Shown here piece after piece: positions 24,594-33,124 of a stretch of 64,000 nt of DNA (position 1 is the stretch's first letter; each line of letters starts with the position of its first letter). The notes below the pieces were generated by a model. It searched no databases. It was not told the DNA's origin and saw only the letters and a program-made list of their open reading frames with translations. Position numbers and translations under genes: made by a program. Where the stretch lies: the NCBI RefSeq assembly GCF_051131705.1, contig NZ_CP180316.1, positions 2,108,001-2,172,000 of the forward strand, in the 5' to 3' direction. Origin of the DNA: Arthrobacter_M sp030063245 (GTDB lineage Bacteria; Actinomycetota; Actinomycetes; Actinomycetales; Micrococcaceae).

Positions 24594-26033
24594 CTACCAG
24601 CTGGCCGGTTTGTAGTCCTTCAGGAACACGCCATACTGGTCGTCGCCGGATTCCCCGCGCACAATCGGGTCATAAACCCGCGCCGCCCCGTCCACCAGGT
24701 CCAGCGGGGCGTGGAAGCCTTCTTCCGCCAGCCTGACCTTGGTGTAATGCGGCCGCTCATCGGTGATCCACCCGGTATCCACCGCGGTCATCAGGATTCC
24801 GTCCGTATCCAGCATTTCCTGGGCGCTGGTGCGGGTCATCATGTTGAGGGCTGCCTTGGCCATGTTCGTGTGCGGATGGCCCGGTCCCTTGTAGGCCCGT
24901 GAAAACTGGCCCTCCATGGCCGACACATTCACGATGTATTTACGGTGCGCTTCCGAGCGGCGCATGGCCGGCCGGAGACGGGATACCAGCAGGAACGGGG
25001 TTGTAACATTGCACAACTGCACCTCCAGCATCTCCAATGGATCCACTTGGTCGACCACCTGCGTCCAGCTGTTGATGCTGTCCTTGTCCGGCACCAGACC
25101 ACCGGCGTCGATTGCCGTGCCAGCCTCCATCCGTGCCAGTGAAGCCGATCCGACCGAGAGGGCAAGCGCACTGATTTCATCCCCGGCCAGCACCGGATGC
25201 TCCAGCACCTGGCTGGCCAGGGCCAGCGGATGTTTGTCGTGGGCATGGCCGAAGGTGACCAGTTCCGGCATCGGACGATCTGTTGGCAGGGGCTCCAGTT
25301 CGGCGTCGGTCAAGGGTTTGTAGGCGTTGCCTGACCGGCGGACGGTCTGTGCCGCGTTGTTGATAATAATGTCCATTGGGCCGGCTTCGTTCAGCGAATC
25401 GGTCAGGGCGATGACCTGCGCCGGATCGCGCAGATCGATGCCGACGATCCTGAGCCGGTGCAGCCAGTCGGCGCTGTCCTCCATCTCGGCAAAACGGCGT
25501 GCGGCATCCTTGGGGAACCGCGTCGTGATCGTGGTGTGGGCGCCGTCGCGGAGCAGCCGCAGGGCAATATACATACCGATCTTGGCCCGGCCGCCGGTCA
25601 GCAGTGCGCGGCGACCGGTCAGATCCGTGCGGGCGTCCCGCTTTCCGTGGCTGAACGCGGCGCACTCCGGACACAGCTGGTGATAGAACGCATCCACCCG
25701 CGTGTAATGCTGCTTACAGATGTAGCATGCACGGGAGCGGATCAGTGTGCCCGCCACTTCCCCGGTCGCCGAGGCCGTGAGCTTATTGCCGCGGGTTTCG
25801 TCGTCAATCCGGTCCGGAGCCGCCGTCGCCGTCTGTGCCAGCACGGCACGGTCCGCCTCGTTGACGGCGTCGCGCTTGACGACCCGGCGGTGCCGTTTGA
25901 CCGCCTTGAACATCTTGCCCGTGGCGCGGCGCACCTGGACATAATCAGGGTGCTCCTCGTCGTAGACGTGGATGGCGTTCAGTACTTTCAGGCAGGACGC
26001 TATGTCTTGGGGAGTCAGGATGGGGGCAGTCAC
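24594..26033 (-). CDS. Large SDR oxidoreductase with an N-terminal zinc-ribbon-like insert
   Basis: A 479-residue protein. The first 110 residues are helical and charged, then CYICKQHY and CPECA form a CxxC-x(n)-CxxC zinc-ribbon-like knuckle. A Rossmann domain follows: ALLTGGRAKIGMYIALRLL, IIINNAAQTVRR, VNVSAMEGQF. The YxxxK position reads TNMAK, so the catalytic Tyr is replaced by Thr or supplied elsewhere. The GTG at 26033 is chosen because TAAAAT lies 7 nt upstream. The gene follows glgC on the minus strand. No defined substrate is known to me for this architecture. Confidence 0.82.
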   Translation of the reverse strand: MTAPILTPQDIASCLKVLNAIHVYDEEHPDYVQVRRATGKMFKAVKRHRRVVKRDAVNEADRAVLAQTATAAPDRIDDETRGNKLTASATGEVAGTLIRSRACYICKQHYTRVDAFYHQLCPECAAFSHGKRDARTDLTGRRALLTGGRAKIGMYIALRLLRDGAHTTITTRFPKDAARRFAEMEDSADWLHRLRIVGIDLRDPAQVIALTDSLNEAGPMDIIINNAAQTVRRSGNAYKPLTDAELEPLPTDRPMPELVTFGHAHDKHPLALASQVLEHPVLAGDEISALALSVGSASLARMEAGTAIDAGGLVPDKDSINSWTQVVDQVDPLEMLEVQLCNVTTPFLLVSRLRPAMRRSEAHRKYIVNVSAMEGQFSRAYKGPGHPHTNMAKAALNMMTRTSAQEMLDTDGILMTAVDTGWITDERPHYTKVRLAEEGFHAPLDLVDGAARVYDPIVRGESGDDQYGVFLKDYKPASW

Positions 26034-26040
26034 CCCAACA

Positions 26041-26046
26041 ATTTTA
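26041..26046 (-). promoter_or_regulatory. Leaderless -10 box of the zinc-ribbon SDR
   Basis: TAAAAT overlaps the glgC stop codon and ends 7 nt before GTG 26033. The SDR could therefore be transcribed separately from glgC. Confidence 0.55.
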
Positions 26047-27456
26047 CAGGCTCCGGCCTTTGTCCCCAGCACGGACGGCGTGCAGGTAGTTTTCCGAGAC
26101 TTTTTCCACCGATTCCAGGACCTCGGGCCAACCTGCCGCCGCGATCTGGACCGCCTCCGGAATAGCGGCGGCTGCCTCCCGCGCCATCTCCCGCTCATGA
26201 TCGTCCGGCTCGGGGACATGCTGACCCTTACTCAGGACCGTCAGGCCGGATTCGGTGACCGTGTAACCGCGGCTGCGGTCAAGCTCGTGATTCAGTCCGA
26301 TCGTTGCCCCGGCGGGGACCCGGACATTTTTGTCCAGAATGGCCCGTTTGACCACCGCACCGGCTCCGACGGATACCCTGTCCATCAGGACCGAATGGGC
26401 CACGCGGGCCCCGGTGCCGACGTACACCTCGTGCGCCAGCACGGAATGTTCCACAATGCCGCCCGAAATCACCACACCACTGGAGACGATGGAGTCCATG
26501 GCAAGGCCAACGGCGTTCTGCTCGCCCCGGACAAATTTCGCCGGCGGGGCAATGTTCTGCCGGGTATGGATGGGCCAGTCCATGTTGTACAGATTAAACA
26601 CCGGCAGCGGCGAAATCAGGTCCATGTGCGCGTCGTAGTAGGAATCGAGGGTCCCCACATCGCGCCAGTAGGTGCGGTCACGGTCGGTAGCGCCGGGGAT
26701 GTTATTGGTGGTGAAGTCGTAGACGAAGGCTTCCCCGCGGTCCACGAAGTACGGAACGATGTCGCCGCCCATATCGTGCTTCGTGTCCAGGCGTTGGGCG
26801 TCACGGTGCAGGGCTTCGATCAGTGCATCTGAGTCAAAGACGTAGTTGCCCATGGACGCCAGGAACTGCGTGGGATCATCGGCCAGTCCAGGCGTCGTCG
26901 CGGGCTTCTCGACGAAGGCGGAGATCCGATGGGCAGGGTTCCCTGCAGGGCTTTGGCCGTCCACTTCGATGACGCCGAACTGATCTGCCATGGAGAGCGG
27001 CTGGCGCACCGCCGCGACGGTCGCCTTGGCCCCCGATGCGATATGGCTGCGCACCATCTGCTCGAAGTCCATCCGGTACACGTGATCCGCACCGACCACG
27101 GCAACAATATCCGGCTCGGCATCGTAGATCAGGTTCAGCGACTGGTAAATGGCGTTGGCGCTGCCCAGAAACCAGCTCTTGCCGACCCGCTGCTGCGCGG
27201 GCACTGACGCCACGTAATTGCCCAGCTGGGTGGACATCCGCCAAGTCTCGGAAATGTGCCGGTCAAGGCTGTGCGATTTGTACTGCGTGAGGACCACGAT
27301 TTTCAAATACCCAGAGTTGACCAGATTTGAAATCGCGAAGTCCACCAGCCGGAAGCTGCCAGCGAACGGTACGGCGGGCTTTGCCCGGTCGGCGGTCAGC
27401 GGCATCAACCTCTTGCCTTCGCCGCCGGCCAGAACAATTGCCAGAACCTTTTTCAT
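26044..27456 (-). CDS. glgC: Glucose-1-phosphate adenylyltransferase GlgC
   Basis: A 470-residue enzyme making ADP-glucose from ATP and glucose-1-phosphate. The N-terminal nucleotide-binding motif VLAGGEGKRLMPLTADRAKP, the YRMDFEQM region, FVEKP, and a left-handed beta-helix C-domain (IVSSGVVISGGIVEHSVL) are present. ATG 27456 is chosen as MKKVLAIVLAGG; the frame extends 13 codons upstream. After the usual end near LTVLSKGQ there is an extra helical tail of about 55 residues. It is divergent from glgM, 110 bp away. Confidence 0.95.
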   Translation of the reverse strand: MKKVLAIVLAGGEGKRLMPLTADRAKPAVPFAGSFRLVDFAISNLVNSGYLKIVVLTQYKSHSLDRHISETWRMSTQLGNYVASVPAQQRVGKSWFLGSANAIYQSLNLIYDAEPDIVAVVGADHVYRMDFEQMVRSHIASGAKATVAAVRQPLSMADQFGVIEVDGQSPAGNPAHRISAFVEKPATTPGLADDPTQFLASMGNYVFDSDALIEALHRDAQRLDTKHDMGGDIVPYFVDRGEAFVYDFTTNNIPGATDRDRTYWRDVGTLDSYYDAHMDLISPLPVFNLYNMDWPIHTRQNIAPPAKFVRGEQNAVGLAMDSIVSSGVVISGGIVEHSVLAHEVYVGTGARVAHSVLMDRVSVGAGAVVKRAILDKNVRVPAGATIGLNHELDRSRGYTVTESGLTVLSKGQHVPEPDDHEREMAREAAAAIPEAVQIAAAGWPEVLESVEKVSENYLHAVRAGDKGRSL

Positions 27457-27553
27457 TGCCACTTCGCAACCCCCAACATTATCGCCAAAATGCAAATATG
27501 CCCCGGAACCAACCCGGTGATCTTCACACTAGATCAAAAGCTCCGTGACCGGC

Positions 27554-27559
27554 TACCTT
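27554..27559 (+). promoter_or_regulatory. Leaderless -10 box of glgM
   Basis: TACCTT lies 6 nt before GTG 27566. The intervening GGGAGG is too close to the start codon to serve as a normal ribosome binding site. Confidence 0.5.
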
Positions 27560-27565
27560 GGGAGG

Positions 27566-28759
27566 GTGCGAATCGATATTGTCACTAAAGAGTTCCCGCC
27601 CGAGATCTATGGGGGAGCCGGCGTCCATGTTGCCGAGCTGAGCCGGGTGCTGGCCCGTGAGGTGGACCTTCGGGTCCATGCTTTCGGTGCCGCCCGGGCG
27701 CAGGATTACCACGGCGCCCGCGTCAGTTCCTATGCGACGCCGGACGGGCTGGCCGGCGCCAACGCCGCGGTTCAGACGCTCGGCGTGGATCTGCAGATTG
27801 TGCCGGACGTCGCCGGCGCGGATCTGGTGCATTCGCATACCTGGTATGCCAACATGGCCGGGCATCTGGCGTCGCTGCTGCACGGCATCCCGCACGTGCT
27901 CAGCGCGCATTCGCTGGAACCGCTGCGTCCTTGGAAGGCCGAGCAGCTCGGCGGCGGATACGCGCTTTCGTCCTGGGTGGAGAAGACGGCCTATGAGGCC
28001 GCGGCGGCAATCATCGCTGTCTCGGACGGCATGCGGCAGGATATTCTGCGCTGTTATCCGCAGGTTGATCCGGCGAGGGTCAAGGTCGTGCACAATGGCA
28101 TCGACGTGTCCAGATGGCAGCGGGATGAGGACGACGACGCCGTAACCTCCTTGGGCATCGACCCGTCGCGCCCCAGCGTGGTCTGGGTCGGCCGGGTCAC
28201 CCGGCAGAAGGGGGTTCCCTATCTGCTCCAGGCCGCGGCCTTGCTGCCGCCCGAGGTCCAGCTGGTGCTCTGCGCCGGCGCGGCGGACACCCCCGAGCTC
28301 GGCGCCCAGGTCAATGATCTGATTGCCGGGCTCCGCAGCCAGCGTGACGGCGTCGTCGTGATTGAACGCATGCTGCCGCGGGCGGAACTGATTCAGGTAC
28401 TCAGCCACGCCACGGTCTTTGCCTGCCCGTCCATCTATGAACCGCTCGGCATCGTGAATCTGGAGGCCATGGCGTGCGGTGCTGCCGTCGTCGCCAGCGC
28501 GACCGGGGGTATCCCGGAGGTGGTCGAGCACGGTGTCACGGGCCTGCTGGTGCCGCTGGATCAGGTGGGCGACGGGACCGGCACCCCGCTGGATCCGGAC
28601 AGGTTTGTCAGGGACTTCGCCGACGCGCTGATCTCCGTGGTGACGGACCCGTCCCGCGCCCGGACCATGGGCGAAAAAGGGAGGGCCCGCGCGCAGGAGC
28701 ACTTTTCCTGGGACTCCATCGCCGCGGCCACCCTGGATGTCTACCGCTCGGTGCTTTAG
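27566..28759 (+). CDS. glgM: GT4 glycosyltransferase GlgM/GlgA (ADP-glucose using)
   Basis: A 397-residue GT4 (GT-B fold) glycosyltransferase. The start MRIDIVTKEFPPEIYGGAGV matches actinobacterial GlgA/GlgM, and the donor-site motif PSIYEPLGIVNLEAMACG with its E-x7-E pair is near residue 295. The mycobacterial homologue Rv1212c makes alpha-maltose-1-phosphate from ADP-glucose and glucose-1-phosphate, so alpha-maltose-1-phosphate synthase is more likely than classic glycogen synthase. Divergent glgC supplies ADP-glucose. GTG 27566 is preferred to GTG 27545. Confidence 0.9.
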   Translation: MRIDIVTKEFPPEIYGGAGVHVAELSRVLAREVDLRVHAFGAARAQDYHGARVSSYATPDGLAGANAAVQTLGVDLQIVPDVAGADLVHSHTWYANMAGHLASLLHGIPHVLSAHSLEPLRPWKAEQLGGGYALSSWVEKTAYEAAAAIIAVSDGMRQDILRCYPQVDPARVKVVHNGIDVSRWQRDEDDDAVTSLGIDPSRPSVVWVGRVTRQKGVPYLLQAAALLPPEVQLVLCAGAADTPELGAQVNDLIAGLRSQRDGVVVIERMLPRAELIQVLSHATVFACPSIYEPLGIVNLEAMACGAAVVASATGGIPEVVEHGVTGLLVPLDQVGDGTGTPLDPDRFVRDFADALISVVTDPSRARTMGEKGRARAQEHFSWDSIAAATLDVYRSVL

Positions 28760-28819
28760 GGACCGTCGAATGCGGAGCTCTGCCGCTCAAGACTGCCGCA
28801 GATCGGCGGAGCCCCCCGC

Positions 28820-30916
28820 TCAGCTGTGCGTGTAGCGGGTGGCTTTCGCGGCTGCCTTCTGCTTGAGCAGGAGCACCTTTTCATCCATTGGTGCCGAGCC
28901 GCTGGCCCGCTGCCGCCGGTAGTATTCGGCGGCCTCGTCCTGACGGGACTTCTCGATTCCGCTGGCAATGGTGGCCCGCAGGTGTTCCGGGCCGTAGCCA
29001 AAGGCGTCCACCAGGTCCAGTGCGTGCGGACGGATTTTGACGAGCAGATGGTTCAAGTAGCCGCCTACGGTGCGTGCCCGCTGCATGGAGATCCTGCCGT
29101 TCATCAGGTACCAGGAGAGGTGCTTGTCGATCAGTCCCAGGCCGAACAGATCGCGGAGCCAGGTCAGGACCTCCTTGGTGCCGGCGTCCTCGATTTGGCC
29201 CAGTCCTTCCGTGAAGGCCTCCCACTGCAGCAGCTCGGCGTGGGCCTGTGCCGCCTCGATGAGTTCATGCTGGTGCTGATTGAAAATCCCGGCGGCCTTG
29301 GGCTGCGGAAGCTTGGCGGCATCCTTGAGGGAGCCGGCCACCTCCGCCACCATGGTCTGGATCCGGTCCGTCAGTAGGGCACGCTGTCCGTCCTCGTCGC
29401 GCAGCGCCAGAACGGATTTCTGCACCGAGCCGGTGTCCGCCACGAACTGCGCGACTTGGCGCAGACCCGTCTTGTGCAGCGTCAGATCGGCGGCCTGATT
29501 GAAGGCATAGCGGGCCAGCACGCCGAAGTCGACGTTACGGAACTCCTTGCCGTAGTCGGTCAGCAGGCGTTTGGCCACCAGCTGCAGCAGCACCGTGTTG
29601 TCCCCTTCGAAGGTGGTATACACGTCCAGATCCGCACGCAACGACGAGAAGCGGTTTTCGATCATGAATCCCGCTCCGCCGCACGCTTCGCGGCATTCCT
29701 GCAGGGTATCCAAGGCGTGCCAGGTGGACATGGACTTCAGCGCCGCGGCGAGCGTCTCCAGGTCCTGGCGGTCCGCATCGGTGTCGTTGCCTCCGGAAAA
29801 AACGCCGTCGAACTTTGCCAGCAGCTGCTCGTGCGCAAAGCTGGCCGCGTAGGTCGTGGCCAGGCGGGGGAGCAGACGACGCTGCTGGCGCTGGTAGTCG
29901 AGCAGGCACTCTTCCTCGGTGTCTGAGGAAGAGTTGAATTGGCGGCGCTCGGACGCATACTGTACAGCGATTTTCAGGGCCACCTTGCTGGCCGCAACGG
30001 CCGCACCGTCGAGGGAAACGCGGCCCTGGACCAGCGTTCCCAGCATGGTGAAGAAACGCCGCCCCGGGCTGGCGATGGGGGAGCTGTAGCTGCCGCCGGC
30101 GTCGACGCTTCCGTAGCGGTTCAGCAGGTTAGTGCGTGGAATGCGGACCCCGCTAAAGTGCAGGCGGCCGTTGTCGATGCCGTTCAGTCCGCCCTTAATC
30201 CCATCGTCCTTGCCTCCCACGCCGGGAAGGAATTCCTTCGTAGCCGGATCGCGCAGGTCAACGTAAAAGGCGTGCACGCCGTGGTTGACGCCCTTGGTGA
30301 TCAGTTGGGCAAACAAGACGGCGGCGAGCCCGTCCACGGCCGCGTTGCCAATGAACTCCTTCCAGGCGGCGCTAAACGGCGTGTTGATGACAAACTCGTC
30401 CGCCGCGGGATCGAAGGTGGCGGTGGTCGCTATGGAGGCAACGTCGGAGCCGTGGCCGATCTCCGTCATGGCGAAGCAGCCGGGGATTTCCAGGCTCATG
30501 ATGCCGGGGAGCCATTTGTCCTGATGCTCCGCAGTGCCTAAATGCATGACGGCAGAGCCGAAGAGCCCCCATTGAACGCCCGCCTTGATCTGCAATGACG
30601 GATCCGCGGTCACGAGCTCCTCAAATCCGGCAATGTTGCCCCCGTGGTCGTCCGATCCACCCGTCCGGGCGGGAAAGGCGCGGTGCACCGCCTTGTTTTC
30701 GACCAGGAACTTCAACTGACCGAAGGTGCGTTCACGGTGCTCGGTATGGTTCAGGCCTTCGACTTTATGCATCTCGGACCGGCCCGCCAACTCGCGGGCC
30801 TGACGGCGGATATCGGCCCATTGACCCAGCAGGATTTCGCCGAGCGCGGCAACATCGATGGCAGGATCGGCGATTGTGGTCTTTAATCTTCCGGCAGAAG
30901 TCAATACGTCAGTCAT
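28820..30916 (-). CDS. Acyl-CoA oxidase/dehydrogenase (ACOX-like)
   Basis: A 698-residue flavoprotein that should introduce the 2,3-double bond in acyl-CoA. Its length and C-terminal extension resemble peroxisomal-type acyl-CoA oxidases more than the roughly 380-residue dehydrogenases. Features are FAMTEIGHGSDVASIAT (FAD/substrate loop), QGRVSLDGAAVAASK, EACGGAGFMIENR and the catalytic Glu in TFEGDNTVLLQ. ATG 30916 follows AAAGGA, 9 bp after the tetR stop, so the two form an operon. Together with the divergent thiolase, reductase and hydratase genes it completes a beta-oxidation set. Confidence 0.9.
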   Translation of the reverse strand: MTDVLTSAGRLKTTIADPAIDVAALGEILLGQWADIRRQARELAGRSEMHKVEGLNHTEHRERTFGQLKFLVENKAVHRAFPARTGGSDDHGGNIAGFEELVTADPSLQIKAGVQWGLFGSAVMHLGTAEHQDKWLPGIMSLEIPGCFAMTEIGHGSDVASIATTATFDPAADEFVINTPFSAAWKEFIGNAAVDGLAAVLFAQLITKGVNHGVHAFYVDLRDPATKEFLPGVGGKDDGIKGGLNGIDNGRLHFSGVRIPRTNLLNRYGSVDAGGSYSSPIASPGRRFFTMLGTLVQGRVSLDGAAVAASKVALKIAVQYASERRQFNSSSDTEEECLLDYQRQQRRLLPRLATTYAASFAHEQLLAKFDGVFSGGNDTDADRQDLETLAAALKSMSTWHALDTLQECREACGGAGFMIENRFSSLRADLDVYTTFEGDNTVLLQLVAKRLLTDYGKEFRNVDFGVLARYAFNQAADLTLHKTGLRQVAQFVADTGSVQKSVLALRDEDGQRALLTDRIQTMVAEVAGSLKDAAKLPQPKAAGIFNQHQHELIEAAQAHAELLQWEAFTEGLGQIEDAGTKEVLTWLRDLFGLGLIDKHLSWYLMNGRISMQRARTVGGYLNHLLVKIRPHALDLVDAFGYGPEHLRATIASGIEKSRQDEAAEYYRRQRASGSAPMDEKVLLLKQKAAAKATRYTHS

Positions 30917-30925
30917 GATTTTCCT

Positions 30926-31678
30926 TTAGCGCTCGGCATGCGGGTTCGGTTGCCGCATCGGTTGTCGTACCTGCTCGGTTGTTGTATGTGGGGGACCGGT
31001 CCGGCGTCGATCAAGGTCCGGCGAAATACCCAAAAACAGCCACTTGGTCAGCTGTTCGGCCATGGTCACATGATCGGGCTTTCCGGGCGCCGGCGGAGTG
31101 TTAAGCCAGAGCTCGCCCGCGGTCCGGACCAAGCCGATGGCTGCGGTGGGCCAGTACTCCGACAGCACCGGCTCGGTGTCCCGGAAATGCCCGCGCATTG
31201 GCTCTGCGATCATCGCGGTGATCTCTTCGAAGAATGTGCCGAGGGCACCGCGGACCTGCACGACCCCCTGGCCGGACGTTGCATCGGCGACGGAAAACTG
31301 TGTGACGAAGGCATAGACGCTGGGCGATGTTTCCGCCATTTCCAGATAGGCCGAGACCATGTTCAGCAGGCCCTGGCGGGGGGAGGTTGCGGACTTGGCC
31401 GCCTCAAGGATTTTTTGCTGCATCTGCGCGATGACCACCTCGCCCACGGCATGCTGCAGGCCGGCCTTATCGCCGAAGTATCGGTAAAAGACGGATTTGC
31501 TGGTGCCCGCGGCGGCGGCAATGTCATCCATCGAGGCATCCGCTCCCAGTAGGTGGATCGCCCGCCGCGATTCCTTGATCAGGGATCGGCGCCGTTCACC
31601 GCGGTGTGCGTCCCAGCGCGCGCTTCGGCCGTCCACAACCGGCGGACCGGACCGGGAACCGGGCTGCGTGTTGTTCAT
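30926..31678 (-). CDS. TetR family regulator of the fatty-acid locus
   Basis: A 250-residue regulator. The helix-turn-helix is DASMDDIAAAAGTSKSVFYR followed by YFGDKAGLQHAV (about residues 48-80); the rest is a helical ligand-binding domain. ATG 31678 is chosen because the upstream frame would run into the divergent thiolase region. The start codon overlaps one arm of a 14-bp inverted repeat, which suggests autorepression and control of both divergent operons, probably with acyl-CoA as inducer (inference from FadR-type TetR proteins). Confidence 0.88.
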   Translation of the reverse strand: MNNTQPGSRSGPPVVDGRSARWDAHRGERRRSLIKESRRAIHLLGADASMDDIAAAAGTSKSVFYRYFGDKAGLQHAVGEVVIAQMQQKILEAAKSATSPRQGLLNMVSAYLEMAETSPSVYAFVTQFSVADATSGQGVVQVRGALGTFFEEITAMIAEPMRGHFRDTEPVLSEYWPTAAIGLVRTAGELWLNTPPAPGKPDHVTMAEQLTKWLFLGISPDLDRRRTGPPHTTTEQVRQPMRQPNPHAER

Positions 31679-31710
31679 GATACCCAGCGTATCAGGTACG
31701 CTTGGTATCA
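31678..31710. promoter_or_regulatory. Inverted-repeat operator between tetR and the thiolase gene
   Basis: TGATACCCAGCGTA (31678-31691) and TACGCTTGGTATCA (31697-31710) are inverted repeats matching at 13 of 14 positions around a 5-bp centre. The site overlaps the tetR start and lies 33 bp before the thiolase ATG, as expected for a TetR operator. Confidence 0.8.
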
Positions 31711-31742
31711 GTAACCATGAGTTTACCAAGGGAGAGTGCACC

Positions 31743-33119
31743 ATGACCGCTAACGATGCGAACCATTCCGGAACACAGCATCCCACGCAGAATCCCACGT
31801 CGCAGGGCGCGACACCGGTCGTCCGAACCCGCCGCGCCGTCGTCGTCGGCGGAAACCGCATCGCCTTTGCCCGCGCCGGCGGAGCGTACACGAAATCGTC
31901 GAACCAGGACATGCTGACCGCCGCGCTGGATGGCCTGGTCGCGCGGTTCGGTCTGCAGGACGAGCGGATAGGCGAGGTGGCCGCCGGTGCGGTCCTGAAA
32001 CACTCCCGCGATTTTAATCTGACCCGCGAGGCCGTTCTCGGTTCGGCGCTGTCGCCCGAAACACCGGCCTACGATCTGCAGCAGGCCTGCGCCACCGGCC
32101 TGGAAACGGTGCTGGGTCTGGCCAACAAGATCAAGCTGGGTCAGATCGAATCAGGCATCGCCGGAGGTGTCGACTCCGCCTCGGATGCACCTATCGCGGT
32201 CAGCGAAGGTCTTCGGGAGGTCCTGCTGGATCTGAACCGGGCTAGGACGCTGGGCCAAAAACTCGGCATCCTGGCGCGGATCCGGCCCAAGGATCTTTCC
32301 CCTGACGCTCCCTCCACCGGTGAACCCCGAACGGGCCTGTCCATGGGCGAGCACCAGGCCCTCACCACGGCCCAATGGAAGATCAGCCGGCAGGCGCAGG
32401 ATGAACTGGCGCTGGCGAGCCATCAGAACCTTGCCGCCGCCTATGACCGCGGCTTCTTTGACGACCTGCTGACGCCGTACCGCGGGCTGAGCCAGGACTC
32501 CAATCTCCGCCCGGATTCCTCGCTGGACAAGCTCGCAAAGCTCAAGCCCGCGTTCGGCAGGAACCTCGGGGCCGCGGCGACGATGACCGCGGGGAATTCC
32601 ACGCCGCTGACCGATGGTGCGTCCACCGTGCTGCTGGGCTCAGAGGAGTGGGCCGCCTCCCATGACCTTCCGATGCTGGCCAACCTGATCGACGGTGAGA
32701 CGGCGGCCGTCGACTTCGTGCACGGCAAGGACGGGCTGCTGATGGCCCCGGTCTTCGCCGTGCCGAGGTTGCTGGCGCGCAACGCACTGACGCTGGCCGA
32801 TTTTGATTTCTTCGAAATCCACGAGGCGTTCGCCGGCACAGTGCTCAGCACCCTCGCGGCCTGGGAGGACGAAAGTTTCGGACGCACCCGGCTGGGCCTG
32901 GCCGGTGCTTTCGGCGCACTTGACCGCAGCAAACTCAATGTGAACGGCTCCTCACTGGCGGCCGGGCACCCTTTCGCCGCCACCGGCGGCCGATTGGTTG
33001 CCACACTGGCCAAGTTGCTGCACGATAGGGGCACCGTGGAAGGACGTCCGGCGCGCGGACTGATTTCAGTCTGTGCGGCCGGGGGCCAGGGCGTTGCGGC
33101 GATCCTGGAAGCGAGGTAG
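31743..33119 (+). CDS. Acetyl-CoA C-acetyltransferase (FadI-like thiolase)
   Basis: A 458-residue thiolase for the last step of beta-oxidation. The nucleophile Cys116 is in QQACATGLETV, the FEIHEAFAGT motif is near 350, the catalytic His is in NGSSLAAGHPFAATG and the second Cys in GLISVCAAGGQG. All three catalytic residues are present, unlike the thiolase at 5432-6595. ATG 31743 follows AGGGAGA. The first 30 residues are a Thr/Gln/Asn-rich tail. First gene of a rightward three-gene operon. Confidence 0.92.
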   Translation: MTANDANHSGTQHPTQNPTSQGATPVVRTRRAVVVGGNRIAFARAGGAYTKSSNQDMLTAALDGLVARFGLQDERIGEVAAGAVLKHSRDFNLTREAVLGSALSPETPAYDLQQACATGLETVLGLANKIKLGQIESGIAGGVDSASDAPIAVSEGLREVLLDLNRARTLGQKLGILARIRPKDLSPDAPSTGEPRTGLSMGEHQALTTAQWKISRQAQDELALASHQNLAAAYDRGFFDDLLTPYRGLSQDSNLRPDSSLDKLAKLKPAFGRNLGAAATMTAGNSTPLTDGASTVLLGSEEWAASHDLPMLANLIDGETAAVDFVHGKDGLLMAPVFAVPRLLARNALTLADFDFFEIHEAFAGTVLSTLAAWEDESFGRTRLGLAGAFGALDRSKLNVNGSSLAAGHPFAATGGRLVATLAKLLHDRGTVEGRPARGLISVCAAGGQGVAAILEAR

Positions 33120-33124
33120 GAGTG

